64,000 nt of DNA from VRUE01 sp963805455 (GTDB lineage Bacteria > Actinomycetota > Thermoleophilia > Solirubrobacterales > 70-9), in NCBI GenBank assembly GCA_963805455.1, contig CAWDUJ010000003.1, positions 1 through 64,000 on the forward strand, written 5' to 3'. Shown piece by piece: positions 9,775 to 18,185 of the stretch. A model generated the notes under the pieces. It was not told the DNA's origin. It saw only the letters and a program-made list of their open reading frames with translations, and made no database searches. Position 1 is the stretch's first letter. Each line of letters starts with the position of its first letter. The translations under genes and the position numbers were made by a program.

Positions 9775-10259
9775 AACGCACCCGCCAGCGCGTCGTAGCT
9801 CTGCTCGAGCGTCTGCGGCATCACTTTGGTGTCGGCGATCACCGGCATGAAGTTGGTGTCGCCGCCCCAGCGGGGGACGACGTGGAGGTGGATGTGGTGC
9901 TCGACCCCGGCGCCGGCGACCCGCCCCTGATTGATGCCGACGTTGTAGCCATGGGGGTCGTAGACCTCCTCGAGCCTGGCCATCGCCCGCTGGGCCAGCG
10001 CCATCATCTCGGCGATCGTCTCCGGCGACAGCTCCTGGAAGCTGGCGATGTGCTCGTAGGGGGCGACCATCAGGTGACCGTTCGTGTACGGGAAGAGGTT
10101 GAGGATCACGAAGCTGTGCTCGCCGCGGTGGACGATCAGGTTCTCCCTGTCGTCATCCGCCTGCGGCTTGACACAGAAGATGCACTCCTCCTCGGTGTCC
10201 TTCGACGCGTCCTTCACGTAGGCGAGGCGCCAGGGCGCCCAGATCCGAAAATTGGCCAC
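9771..10259 (-). CDS. HIT-family nucleotide hydrolase/phosphorylase (AP4A-type)
   Basis: The histidine-triad active site HHIHLHVVPRW is present, with upstream features of the Ap4A phosphorylase-like branch: WAPWRLAYVK at the N-terminus and a zinc-type CIFC motif. These proteins cleave dinucleoside polyphosphates or nucleoside phosphoramidates. The GTG at 10259 gives a family-like start (VANFRIWAPWR); an upstream start at 10283 would add MSLLGCLG, which is atypical. About 160 residues is normal. It heads a minus-strand operon with the phosphohexomutase. Confidence 0.9.
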   Translation of the reverse strand: MANFRIWAPWRLAYVKDASKDTEEECIFCVKPQADDDRENLIVHRGEHSFVILNLFPYTNGHLMVAPYEHIASFQELSPETIAEMMALAQRAMARLEEVYDPHGYNVGINQGRVAGAGVEHHIHLHVVPRWGGDTNFMPVIADTKVMPQTLEQSYDALAGAF

Positions 10260-10395
10260 ACCGAGGCATCCTAAGAGAGACAACCCGATCGACCAGACCT
10301 GACCGGCGCGGGGGGTGTGTGAAGTTGACCCTGCATGGCAGCGTCAATCTCACAGAGGGTCGGTAGAGACACTCAAGCCATGCCCGGATGCGGGA

Positions 10396-10437
10396 GGGCG
10401 GACGCGAGATCTCCGGTCATCATGGGCGCGTCCGCCC
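10396..10437 (-). terminator. Strong hairpin downstream of corA
   Basis: A perfect 11-bp stem, GGGCGGACGCG (10396-10406) with CGCGTCCGCCC (10427-10437), and a 20-nt loop. It lies 26 bases past the corA stop. No U tract follows, so this is probably an unconventional or RNA-end-stabilising terminator. The rest of the 203-bp gap between corA and the HIT gene shows no ORF and should hold the HIT promoter. Confidence 0.5.
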
Positions 10438-10462
10438 GGGAGCGGAGGACATGGCGCGTAGG

Positions 10463-11476
10463 TCAGAGCCAGCCCCGGCGTTTGAAGTAGACGACCATGC
10501 TGACGAACAGCGCCACCATGAAGCCGAGAATCACCCAGAAGCTGGTGTGCGTCCCGTGGGCCTGGTCGCCGCCGGGGAGCCAGACGTTCATGCCGAAGAA
10601 GCTGGCGATCAGGGTCAACGGGAGGACGATGACGCTGATCGAGGTGAGGACGCGGAGGATGTCGTTGACGCGATGGGAGATGACCGACTCATTGGTCTCT
10701 CCGAGCGCCTCGATCACCTCCTTGTAGTTCTCGAGGATGTCCCAGATCCGCTCGTGGGCGTCGACGATGTCGTCGAAGTAGATCTCGAGGTCGAGGTCGG
10801 GGGCGAGGTAGCGCTGCTTGACCCGCTCGAGGTCGCGGAGGACGGGACGCTGCGGCCGGATGACTTTGCGGAAGTTGATGATCTCCTGTTTGACGTTGGA
10901 GATGTCGCGTACGACCTCGTCGGCGCGGCCCTCGAAGATGTCGTCCTCGAGGGCGTCGAGCTTGTTGCCGATCTTTCGGAGCATCGGGAAGCAGTAATCG
11001 AAGCTGTCATCGACGAGGCGGTAGAGGAGGTAGCCGGACCCGCGCGAGAAGAGCTGCTCGCGCACCTCCTCCTTGACCCGGCAGGTCTCGAACAGGTACT
11101 CGACCGGCTGCAGCGGCTGGTTCGGAATCGTGACCAGGTAGCCCGGGCCGACGAAGAGGTCGAGCTCGCCGGTGCCGAGGCGGCGCGCGGCGGGGTCGAA
11201 GATCGGGAAGTGGAGGACGATGAAGAGGTAGTCGTCGTAGACGTCGATCTTCGGCCGCTGGTTGCGGGATAGGACGTCCTCGAGGTCGAGGGCGTGGAAG
11301 TCGAAGTTTTCCTCCAGCCAGGTGCGCTCGAGCGCCCCGGGACGCTCGATGTTGACCCAGCGCAGATCGGACGTGTCGATCTGCTCGACGCTGGGTGTCT
11401 GGGGCTCAGCCGGTGCCTGGTCGAGCGGATTCCGCCGCGCAGAACGACGCAGCCTTGGTTTTGGAAGGTTCGGCAT
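10463..11476 (-). CDS. corA: CorA-family magnesium/divalent cation channel
   Basis: A 337-residue protein. The cytoplasmic N-terminal domain is followed by two C-terminal membrane helices. The CorA signature FFGMNVWLPGG sits at the end of the first helix, and the protein ends with a basic YFKRRGWL. Family members are pentameric Mg2+ channels gated by intracellular Mg2+. The gene diverges from the SAM-riboswitch/thrC transcription unit, so the 11477-11590 gap should contain both promoters. Confidence 0.93.
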   Translation of the reverse strand: MPNLPKPRLRRSARRNPLDQAPAEPQTPSVEQIDTSDLRWVNIERPGALERTWLEENFDFHALDLEDVLSRNQRPKIDVYDDYLFIVLHFPIFDPAARRLGTGELDLFVGPGYLVTIPNQPLQPVEYLFETCRVKEEVREQLFSRGSGYLLYRLVDDSFDYCFPMLRKIGNKLDALEDDIFEGRADEVVRDISNVKQEIINFRKVIRPQRPVLRDLERVKQRYLAPDLDLEIYFDDIVDAHERIWDILENYKEVIEALGETNESVISHRVNDILRVLTSISVIVLPLTLIASFFGMNVWLPGGDQAHGTHTSFWVILGFMVALFVSMVVYFKRRGWL

Positions 11477-11588
11477 CGTTCTGGCTCATCGTGTCGGCGG
11501 TCTCGTGCGGCATCTGGACAAGAGTAAACGCCACGCCTAATTTGGACCGGGCGAAATTTCCCCTGGTACCCTTCGGCCTGCACATACG

Positions 11589-11700
11589 CCACATCTAGAG
11601 GGGTGGAGGGACTGGCCCATTGAAGCCCCGGCAACCACCTCGGACCACTGGTCCGAGGGGAGGTGCCAAGTCCAGCAGGCCGATGGCCTGGAAGATGTGG
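11589..11700 (+). ncRNA. SAM-I (S-box) riboswitch aptamer
   Basis: It matches the S-box core: GAGGGACTGGCCC, then ATGAAGCC-like ATTGAAGCCCCGGCAACC, then GGTGCCAAGTCC. P1 pairs CCACATC (11589-11595) with GATGTGG (11694-11700). A 9-bp arm CCTCGGACC/GGTCCGAGG lies at 11638-11658. The 3' strand of P1 (TGTGGGG, 11696-11702) can alternatively pair with CCCCACA (11725-11731) inside the following terminator. This gives a classical switch: SAM bound means termination, SAM absent means antitermination. It controls the thrC-like gene, and probably the CysO-like gene after it. Confidence 0.93.
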
Positions 11701-11718
11701 GGAAACGTCCGATCAGGA

Positions 11719-11751
11719 CCTCTGCCCCACAGGTAGGCGGAGGTTTTTTTT
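11719..11751 (+). terminator. Intrinsic terminator, expression platform of the SAM riboswitch
   Basis: The stem is CCTCTGCC (11719-11726) with GGCGGAGG (11736-11743), one G-U pair, followed by eight T. Part of its 5' side and loop (CCCCACA) is the partner of the aptamer P1 3' strand in the antiterminated state. It lies 28 bases before the thrC-like start codon. Confidence 0.92.
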
Positions 11752-11778
11752 GTTCACGACGAACAGAGGGACGATCGG

Positions 11779-13014
11779 ATGTCAATCGAGAGCTTGAGAT
11801 GCAAGGAGTGCGGGGCCGAGTACGAGCTCGTCGCTCATTTCGCGTGTTCGAACTGCTTCGGGCCGCTCGAGGTGTCCTATGACCACTCGGCGCTCGACGC
11901 CGGCGGCGCGAAACGGCGGATCCAGGCCGGGTCGCAGGGAATCTGGCGCTATGCAGACTTCCTCCCGTTCGCCGGCCGCCCGGGTGACCCACTGGAGCCC
12001 GGTCTGACGCCGCTGGTGCGGGCCGACCGCCTAGCCGAGCGGCTCGAGCTCGACGCCGAGCTCTGGATCAAGAACGACGCCGCCAACCCGACCCACTCAT
12101 TCAAGGACCGGGTCGTCGCGGTCGCCGTCGCCAAGGCCCGCGAGCTGGGCTTCGAGACCGTCGCCTGCGCCTCGACCGGCAACCTCGCCAACGCCGTCGC
12201 CGCCCACGCGGCCGCCGCCGGGCTCGAGTCCTACGTCTTCGTCCCCGCCAACCTCGAGGAGCAGAAGCTGCTCGCGACCGGCGTCTATGGGACCAACCTG
12301 GTCGGGGTCCGCGGCAACTACGACGACGTCAACCGGCTCTGCACCCAGCTCGCCGAAACCCGGCCCTGGGCCTTCGTCAACGTCAACCTCCGGCCCTACT
12401 ACTCGGAGGGCTCGAAGACGCTCGCCTACGAGACCGTCGAGCAGCTCGGCTGGGAGCTGCCCGACCGGGTCGTCGTCCCGATCGCCTCGGGGTCGCTGTT
12501 CACCAAGCTCGGGCGGGGCTTCGAGGAGTGGCTCGAGCTCGGCCTGGTCGAGGGCTCGCAGCCGGTCTTCAACGGTGCCCAGGCGCAGGGCTGCAGCCCA
12601 GTCGCGACCGCGTTCGCCGAAGGCTGGGATGTCTGCAAGCCGCAGCGGCCGGAGACGATCGCCAAGAGCCTTGCGATCGGAGACCCGGCCGACGGGCCCT
12701 ACGCCCTCGAACAGGCCCGCCGGACGAAGGGCACGATCGACGCCGTCGACGACGATGAGATCCGGGCCGCGATCCGGCTGCTGGCCGAGACGACGGGAAT
12801 CTTCACCGAGACCGCGGGGGGCGTGACCATCGGAGCCCTGGCGAAGCTCGCCGAGCGCGGCGAGATCGGTTCCGGCGAGCGGGTCGTCGTCTACATCACC
12901 GGCGAGGGGCTGAAGACGCTCGACGCGACTCGCGATAGGTTCCAGATGCACGAGATCGACCCCGACCTCGAGAGCTTCGAGTCCGAGTTCGAGCAGCAGG
13001 AGGTAACAGTCTGA
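11779..13014 (+). CDS. thrC: Threonine synthase-like PLP enzyme under SAM control
   Basis: A 411-residue fold type II PLP enzyme. It has an N-terminal zinc ribbon (CKEC...CSNC) of the class II threonine synthase type, the Schiff-base lysine in HSFKDRV, and a phosphate-binding ASTGNLANAV. The family converts O-phosphohomoserine to threonine. Two contextual facts are unusual: a SAM riboswitch upstream, which normally marks methionine or sulfur genes, and an overlapping downstream gene for a CysO-like sulfur carrier. The enzyme may therefore use a carrier thiocarboxylate to make a sulfur amino acid. That is inference; ordinary threonine synthesis remains possible. Confidence 0.85.
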   Translation: MSIESLRCKECGAEYELVAHFACSNCFGPLEVSYDHSALDAGGAKRRIQAGSQGIWRYADFLPFAGRPGDPLEPGLTPLVRADRLAERLELDAELWIKNDAANPTHSFKDRVVAVAVAKARELGFETVACASTGNLANAVAAHAAAAGLESYVFVPANLEEQKLLATGVYGTNLVGVRGNYDDVNRLCTQLAETRPWAFVNVNLRPYYSEGSKTLAYETVEQLGWELPDRVVVPIASGSLFTKLGRGFEEWLELGLVEGSQPVFNGAQAQGCSPVATAFAEGWDVCKPQRPETIAKSLAIGDPADGPYALEQARRTKGTIDAVDDDEIRAAIRLLAETTGIFTETAGGVTIGALAKLAERGEIGSGERVVVYITGEGLKTLDATRDRFQMHEIDPDLESFESEFEQQEVTV

Positions 13015-13289
13015 TGTCCGTCACAGTGAAGATCCCGACCCAGCTCCGGGCCGCGACCGGCGGGGAGGCCGAGCTCGAGGTCTCGGGCTCGACCGTCGGC
13101 GAGGTGCTCGACGCCGTCTTCGACGCCCACGGCGACCTGCGCGAGCGGATCACCCAGGACGGCGACCTGCGCCGCTTCGTCAACGTCTTCGTCAGCGGCG
13201 AGGACATCCGCTTCCAGGATGGGCTGCAGACCGCGATCAGCGAGGGCGACGAGGTCACCATCCTTCCCGCAGTCGCCGGCGGCTGCTGA
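13014..13289 (+). CDS. CysO/ThiS/MoaD-like sulfur carrier ending in Gly-Gly-Cys
   Basis: A 91-residue ubiquitin-like protein very similar in pattern to mycobacterial CysO: FVNVFVSGEDIRF, then a final EVTILPAVAGG. Carriers of this family are activated at a C-terminal Gly-Gly to a thiocarboxylate. Here one extra residue, cysteine, is encoded after GG, so the carrier would need trimming, for example by a Mec-type JAMM protease, before activation. The ATG overlaps the thrC-like stop (TGATG). No protease or E1-like gene lies nearby. Confidence 0.9.
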   Translation: MSVTVKIPTQLRAATGGEAELEVSGSTVGEVLDAVFDAHGDLRERITQDGDLRRFVNVFVSGEDIRFQDGLQTAISEGDEVTILPAVAGGC

Positions 13290-14008
13290 AGCCGCCCGTC
13301 GTCATCCTCTGCGGCGGCCGCGGGACCCGACTCCGCGAGCGGACCGAGTCGGTGCCGAAGGCGCTGGTCGAGATCGGCGGCCGCCCGATCGTCTGGCACG
13401 TGATCGGCATCTACGCGGCCCAGGGCTTCGAGCGCTTCCTACTCGCCACCGGTTATCTCGGGGAGTCGATCGAGGAGTTCGTCGCGGCGCAGGACTGGCC
13501 GCGGGACGTCTCCGTCGAGTGCGTCGAGACCGGTGTCGACACGCCGACCGGGGGGCGGGTCGCGCGGCTCGCCGAGCGGCTCGACGAGGGCACGTTCTGC
13601 CTCACCTACGCCGATGGGGTCGCCGACGTCGACCTCGACGCCGAGCTCTCGTTCCACCGCGCCCATCGCGGACATGCGACGGTGACGGTGGTGCGCCCGC
13701 ACCTGCAGTGGGGGGTGGCCGAGCTCGACGGCGCGGGCAGGGTCGAGGGTTTCGTCGAGAAGCCCCGCAGCGAGCACTGGATCAACGGGGGTTTCCTCTG
13801 CCTCGAGCCGGCGGCGCTTGCATTACTCGACGAGGACAGCGTGCTCGAGCGCGAGCCGCTCGAGCGGCTCGCCGGCGACGGGGAGCTGCACGCCTTCCGG
13901 CACGAGGGCTTCTGGGACTGCATGGACACCTACAAGGACGCGGTCGTACTCAACGACCTCTGGGCCTCGGGCGAGCCGCCGTGGAGGACCTGGGAGGGAC
14001 GGAGGTGA
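13286..14008 (+). CDS. rfbF: Glucose-1-phosphate cytidylyltransferase-like nucleotidyltransferase
   Basis: It carries the nucleotidyltransferase signature VVILCGGRGTRLRE, PKALVEIGGRPIVWHV, metal-binding YADGVADVD, EKPRSEHWINGGFL and EREPLERLA, all typical of RfbF. It would make CDP-glucose from CTP and glucose 1-phosphate. No ATG, GTG or TTG lies in frame before the catalytic motif. The only nearby candidates are CTG codons at 13283 and 13286, the latter overlapping the carrier stop. GTG 13352 would delete the active-site loop. The start is therefore uncertain. Confidence 0.85.
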   Translation: MKPPVVILCGGRGTRLRERTESVPKALVEIGGRPIVWHVIGIYAAQGFERFLLATGYLGESIEEFVAAQDWPRDVSVECVETGVDTPTGGRVARLAERLDEGTFCLTYADGVADVDLDAELSFHRAHRGHATVTVVRPHLQWGVAELDGAGRVEGFVEKPRSEHWINGGFLCLEPAALALLDEDSVLEREPLERLAGDGELHAFRHEGFWDCMDTYKDAVVLNDLWASGEPPWRTWEGRR

Positions 14009-14012
14009 CGGG

Positions 14013-14996
14013 GTGAGCCTGGCGCTGGTCACCGGCGGCCACGGCTTCGTCGGCTCACACCTCGCCCGGTCCCTGCTCGAGCGTGGGGAGGACGTCCGGG
14101 TGCTCGACCGGCCCGGCCCGCGGACCGCCGACGTCGGCGGCGTCCGCGCCTCGGGCCTCGACCTGCTCGGGATCCGCGGGGAGGTCGAGCTGGTCGAGGC
14201 CGATCTCCGCGACTCCGAGGGGGTGGGGGAGGCGGTCGCCGGGGCCGACTCGGTCTACCATCTCGCGGCGCAGACGATCGTCGGCGTCGCCCGCGAATCG
14301 CCACTGGAGACGTTCGAGGTGAACGTCAGGGGGGCCTGGAACGTGTTCGAGGCCTGCCGGGCGCGGGGCGTCGGGCGGGTCCTCTTCGCATCCTCGGACA
14401 AGGCCTACGGCTCGAGCCCCGACCTGCCCTACCTCGAGGACTTCCCGCTGCGGGCGTCGTTCCCTTACGACGCCAGCAAGGCGGCGGCCGACATCGTCGC
14501 CCGGAGCTACGCGAAGGCCTACGGCCTGCCGCTTGCCGTGACCAGGTTCGCGAACGTGTACGGGGGAGGTGATCTCAACTTCACGCGGCTCGTCCCGGAG
14601 ACGGTTGTGGCGGTCCTCGACGGCCGGCGCCCGGTGATCCGCTCCGACGGCAGCCCGGAGCGCGACTTCCTCCACGTCGACGATGCGGTTTCCGCCTACC
14701 TGGCGATCGCCGAGGCGCTGGGTGAGGACGGGGCGGAGGGTCAGGCGTTCAACGCCGGGGGCGACAGGCCCCACTCGGTGCGCGAGGTCGTAGAGCTGGT
14801 CGCTGCGGCCGGCGGGGGGAAGGTCGAGCCTGATTACCGGGGCCAGGGCAATCCCGACGGCGAGATCGACCGCCAGTTCGTCGACTCGACCAAGCTCCGC
14901 GGGCTGACCGGATGGAGCCCCGAGGTCGGCCTGTCCGAGGGCCTTCACCGCACCCTCGATTGGTACCGCGAGAACCCCAAGGCCAGACCCGTCTGA
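14013..14996 (+). CDS. rfbG: CDP-glucose 4,6-dehydratase-like SDR
   Basis: A short-chain dehydrogenase beginning at GTG 14013, with the Rossmann motif VTGGHGFVGSHLA, active-site Y-x3-K in FPYDASKAAAD, and YGGGDLNFTRLVPET and RSDGSPERDFLHVDDAV, typical of RfbG. It would dehydrate CDP-glucose to the 4-keto-6-deoxy sugar. It is four bases after rfbF, the normal pairing. The later deoxysugar enzymes are not nearby. Other sugar-nucleotide dehydratase specificities are possible. Confidence 0.85.
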   Translation: MSLALVTGGHGFVGSHLARSLLERGEDVRVLDRPGPRTADVGGVRASGLDLLGIRGEVELVEADLRDSEGVGEAVAGADSVYHLAAQTIVGVARESPLETFEVNVRGAWNVFEACRARGVGRVLFASSDKAYGSSPDLPYLEDFPLRASFPYDASKAAADIVARSYAKAYGLPLAVTRFANVYGGGDLNFTRLVPETVVAVLDGRRPVIRSDGSPERDFLHVDDAVSAYLAIAEALGEDGAEGQAFNAGGDRPHSVREVVELVAAAGGGKVEPDYRGQGNPDGEIDRQFVDSTKLRGLTGWSPEVGLSEGLHRTLDWYRENPKARPV

Positions 14997-15055
14997 GAAC
15001 CACCGCCCGGGTTTTGTCATGGCGATGGCATTTGTCCTAACCTCGACCCCATTCG

Positions 15056-15541
15056 ATGAAGCCCCTCGCGTATGCGATAGCGCTGACCTTGGCTCTCGCC
15101 GTCGCGGTCGGCTGCGGGAGCTCGAAGACGTCGGCCGGCCCGCCACAGGGCCGTTCTGACGGCACCTCGACGCAGGAGAACCCTCCGGCTGCCCTCGCTC
15201 CAGGAACCAAGGACCCCGAGCGCGGGTCCTCGGGGAGCCAGGATCACCGCGGGACCTCCGCCGCGGCGCCGCTCCCACGCGGCGTCCCAATGGGAGCGAA
15301 GGACCCCCGGGTCCAGCGCGCGATCGCCGATCTGCTCAACCCCAAGAGAACCAACGGGAGGCAGCGGGGGTCTCCTGACGACAAGGGGTCAAACCATCAC
15401 AAGGGGGACAGGCATCGAGGCGGAGTCCTCGCACAGATCATCGGAGACCTGAGGAGGAACGCCACGCAGCTGCAGCCGGGTGAGAATCGTCCGAACCAGC
15501 ATCAGAACGGTCTCAAGACGATCCTCGAACTGCTGAAGTAA
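15056..15541 (+). CDS. Putative lipoprotein, hydrophilic
   Basis: A 161-residue protein with a signal peptide and lipobox (LALAVAVGCGSS, lipidated Cys at about residue 19). The mature part is rich in Gly, Ser, His, Lys and Pro, with low complexity, followed by a short amphipathic C-terminus (LAQIIGDLRRNATQ...LKTILELLK). No recognised domain. It is expected to be anchored to the outer face of the membrane. It is five bases ahead of the SRAP gene. Confidence 0.7.
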   Translation: MKPLAYAIALTLALAVAVGCGSSKTSAGPPQGRSDGTSTQENPPAALAPGTKDPERGSSGSQDHRGTSAAAPLPRGVPMGAKDPRVQRAIADLLNPKRTNGRQRGSPDDKGSNHHKGDRHRGGVLAQIIGDLRRNATQLQPGENRPNQHQNGLKTILELLK

Positions 15542-15545
15542 AGGT

Positions 15546-16343
15546 ATGTGCGGGCGATTCACTGTCACGACGAAGGACACGAGGTCGGTCGCCGATCGAT
15601 TTCAGGTCGAGCTCGAACGCTCGCTGGAGCGGAACTCGGCCGGCGAGGCGCCGCCGCCGAGCAAGGAGCGGGCGAAACACGCGGCGCGCGGGCTCGAGCG
15701 CTTCAACGTCGCCCCGACCCAGGAGGTGCTGACCGTTCGCTCCTCACCCGATCCCGAGGAGGCGACGGAGGGTCTGCGCGAGGCGCGGATGATGCGCTGG
15801 GGCCTGGTCCCCCGATGGGCCAAGGACCTAAAGGTCGGGTACCGGATGATCAACGCGAAAACCGAGAACCTGACCAAGAGCCGGGCCTACTCGCCGCTGG
15901 TCGGGAAGTTCCGCCACCGCTGCCTGATCGTCGCCGACGGCTTCTACGAGTGGATGAAGGCCGAGGACCCGAAGCAGCCGCGACAGCCCTGGCGCTTCAC
16001 CGTCGACGGCGGCGAGCCGTTCGCCTTCGCCGGCCTCTGCACCCGCAAGGAGTGGGAGGACGATGAGGAGCGGGGGGCGGAGGACGGCTGGCTCTACAGC
16101 TGCACGATCATCACGACGACGCCGAACGACGTCGTCGCCAAGGTCCACGATCGGATGCCGGTGATCCTGCCCTCACCCGAGGCCGAGGGGGCGTGGCTCA
16201 ATCCCGAGCTCGAGGCAGAGGACGCGATCGCGATGTGCGGCCCGCTGGCGGCGGCGCGGATGGAGGGGGCGCCCGCGAACCCGAAGCTGAACAAGGTCGG
16301 GAAAGGGACCGAAGGGCCGGAGCTGCTGGTCGCCCCCGCCTAG
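15546..16343 (+). CDS. SRAP-domain protein (YedK/HMCES family)
   Basis: A 265-residue protein. After initiator Met removal the catalytic Cys2 (MCGRFTVTT) becomes N-terminal. Other SRAP residues are present: FNVAPTQ, MRWGLVPRWAKD, NAKTENLTKS, RCLIVADGFYEW and the C-terminal VHDRMPVIL with its conserved His. The family forms a thiazolidine DNA-protein cross-link with abasic sites in single-stranded DNA. It contains an extended segment after the N-terminus (about residues 30-45). Confidence 0.93.
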   Translation: MCGRFTVTTKDTRSVADRFQVELERSLERNSAGEAPPPSKERAKHAARGLERFNVAPTQEVLTVRSSPDPEEATEGLREARMMRWGLVPRWAKDLKVGYRMINAKTENLTKSRAYSPLVGKFRHRCLIVADGFYEWMKAEDPKQPRQPWRFTVDGGEPFAFAGLCTRKEWEDDEERGAEDGWLYSCTIITTTPNDVVAKVHDRMPVILPSPEAEGAWLNPELEAEDAIAMCGPLAAARMEGAPANPKLNKVGKGTEGPELLVAPA

Positions 16344-17074
16344 GCGGGCCCTGCTTCGAGCTGCCCGCCGGTGCGGGCGGTCGCTTTGCCGGCCCCGGTC
16401 TCGGTCGTGCAGGAGATGCTCACGGTGGGCGCCGTCGTCGTCCGCCACAACGAGGCGAAGCCGAGTTCCAGCGTCCCGTCCGGACGGCCGTCGGGCAGGC
16501 CCCATTGCCATTCCTGCAGCGCCTGTCTGTAGGGGGGCCAGCTGACGACGACCCCGGGTTGGTTGACGAAGCGGGAGAGGGCGTCGTCGAATTCGAGCGA
16601 GACGGCGTCGGTCCCGTGGGAGTTGAACTCGACGACGATTTCGTCCGGGAAGTCCTGCTTGAGGAGGTCTTCGCCGCTGCTCGAGCGGGGGTAGGAGGCG
16701 CGGCTGCCGGGAGTCTTGGCGGGGATGGTCCGCCTCGGGACGTCGGTGACACAGTTGACTCGACCCTGGCCGACCGCGCTGCCGGCATCGATCGAGAGCA
16801 CGGCCGAGACCCTGAAGATTTTGTAGCCGGAGATGTTTTCTTCGGTGACGCTGAGCTGGGAATGTCCGATCCGCATCGCGCCGCCGCCGGGGATCTCGAC
16901 ATCCCGCGAGGACGGGATCGGGACCGTCTCTTCCCATTCGAGCGCGACGACGCCGATGATCTTGGTCGTGCTGAGCAGAGCCGCGGCGACCGTCGCGAGC
17001 AGGCCGACGGCGATGACCGCGAGCGCGCCGCGGGGCGGGCGGGTGTCACGGCCGGAACCAAAAAGGGAGCTCAC
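16340..17074 (-). CDS. Uncharacterised membrane-anchored extracytoplasmic protein
   Basis: A 244-residue protein, convergent with the SRAP gene. One N-terminal membrane segment (ALAVIAVGLLATVAAALLST) is followed by an extracytoplasmic beta-rich domain with only two cysteines (VNCVTD, SISCTTE). No family recognised. The gene lies just downstream of tRNA-Arg on the same strand, with only about 19 bp between them. Confidence 0.65.
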   Translation of the reverse strand: MSSLFGSGRDTRPPRGALAVIAVGLLATVAAALLSTTKIIGVVALEWEETVPIPSSRDVEIPGGGAMRIGHSQLSVTEENISGYKIFRVSAVLSIDAGSAVGQGRVNCVTDVPRRTIPAKTPGSRASYPRSSSGEDLLKQDFPDEIVVEFNSHGTDAVSLEFDDALSRFVNQPGVVVSWPPYRQALQEWQWGLPDGRPDGTLELGFASLWRTTTAPTVSISCTTETGAGKATARTGGQLEAGPA

Positions 17075-17092
17075 AAGCGGCCACCCTACATA

Positions 17093-17166
17093 CGCGCCCG
17101 ACAGGATTCGAACCTGTGGCCTTCGCCTCCGGAGGGCGACGCTCTATCCAGCTGAGCTACGGGCGC
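17093..17166 (-). tRNA. tRNA-Arg, anticodon CCG
   Basis: On the minus strand the acceptor GCGCCCG pairs with CGGGCGC, the D arm is TAGCTCAGCTGGATAGAGC, and the anticodon arm TCGCC-CTCCGGA-GGCGA gives anticodon CCG, reading CGG. The T arm contains TTCGAAT. No CCA is encoded. CGG is a frequent arginine codon in this genome. The gene diverges from rnz, whose product matures tRNA 3' ends. Confidence 0.96.
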
Positions 17167-17201
17167 GGGATGGTCAGTCTAGCTTCGCGTAGGCTCGCCG
17201 C

Positions 17202-18185
17202 ATGGATCTCTCGGTCGGCTTTCTCGGCACCGGCGGGGCCGTGCCGTCGGCGCGGCGCTCGACCGCGAGCGTGCTCATCTCAAGGGGAGGAGAACGGCTC
17301 CTGTTCGACTGCGGCGAGGGGACCCAGCGCCAGATGCAACGCTCGCTCGGCCTCGTCCAACTCGACGAGATCTACCTGACCCACTTCCACGCCGATCATT
17401 TTCTCGGCCTTCCGGGCCTGCTCAAAACCTACGACCTGACCGACCGCGACCAGCCGCTGACGATCTACGGCCCGGTCGGCCTGGAGGACCTCTTCAGGAC
17501 CCTTGGCAGGCTCGTCGGCCGCCTCGGCTTCCCGCTCGACCTGGTCGAGATCGAGCCGGGGGACAGGATCGACATCGAGGGCGGCGAGATCCAGCCTTTT
17601 CCGGTCGAGCACAGCGTTCGCGCCTGCGGCTACGCGCTGGTCGAGTTCGAGCGGCCCGGCCGTTTCGACCCCGAGGAGGCGAAGCGGCTCGGGGTCGCCG
17701 AAGGCCCCGACTTCGCCGCCCTCCAGGGTGGCGAGACCGTCACCGGCGCCGACGGGCCGGTCGGCCCGGCAGATGTGATGGGCGAGCCCCGGCCCGGACG
17801 AACGGTCGTCATCACCGGCGACACCGGCCCCTGCACCACCACGGTCGAGGCCGCGCGCGGCGCCGAGCTCCTCGTCCACGACGCGAGCTTCTCCGAGGAG
17901 GAGTCCCAGCGGGCCGCCGACACCGGCCACTCGACCGTCGGCCAGGCGGCGACCATCGCCCGCGAGGCGGAGGTGAAGATGCTGGCCCTGGTCCACATCT
18001 CATCCCGCTACCACGTCGGCAAGGTGCTGGAGGAGGCCCGTGAGGTCTACGGGCCGACGGTGGCGCCACGCGATTTCGACCTGATCGACATCCCATTCCC
18101 GGAGAGGGGAGGTCCGGCCCTTGTCCCGAACGGCGCCCGGGAGCGAGATCGGCCCGAGGATGCGGAGGAGGAGTCAGGCGACTAG
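17202..18185 (+). CDS. rnz: Ribonuclease Z
   Basis: A 327-residue metallo-beta-lactamase-fold endonuclease with FLGTGGAVPSARR, LFDCGEGTQRQM, the zinc motif LTHFHADHFLGLPG, TGDTGPC and the final HISSRY. It removes 3' trailers from tRNA precursors, needed here because the adjacent tRNA lacks an encoded CCA. A hydrophilic tail of about 25 residues follows the catalytic core. The 3' end overlaps the convergent hydrolase by 12 bp. Confidence 0.95.
   Translation: MDLSVGFLGTGGAVPSARRSTASVLISRGGERLLFDCGEGTQRQMQRSLGLVQLDEIYLTHFHADHFLGLPGLLKTYDLTDRDQPLTIYGPVGLEDLFRTLGRLVGRLGFPLDLVEIEPGDRIDIEGGEIQPFPVEHSVRACGYALVEFERPGRFDPEEAKRLGVAEGPDFAALQGGETVTGADGPVGPADVMGEPRPGRTVVITGDTGPCTTTVEAARGAELLVHDASFSEEESQRAADTGHSTVGQAATIAREAEVKMLALVHISSRYHVGKVLEEAREVYGPTVAPRDFDLIDIPFPERGGPALVPNGARERDRPEDAEEESGD

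Noticed and set aside
11589..11760. T-box or other amino-acid leader before the thrC-like gene
   Set aside because: No T-box sequence or specifier loop is present; the S-box core and the P1/antiterminator switch fit SAM-I fully.
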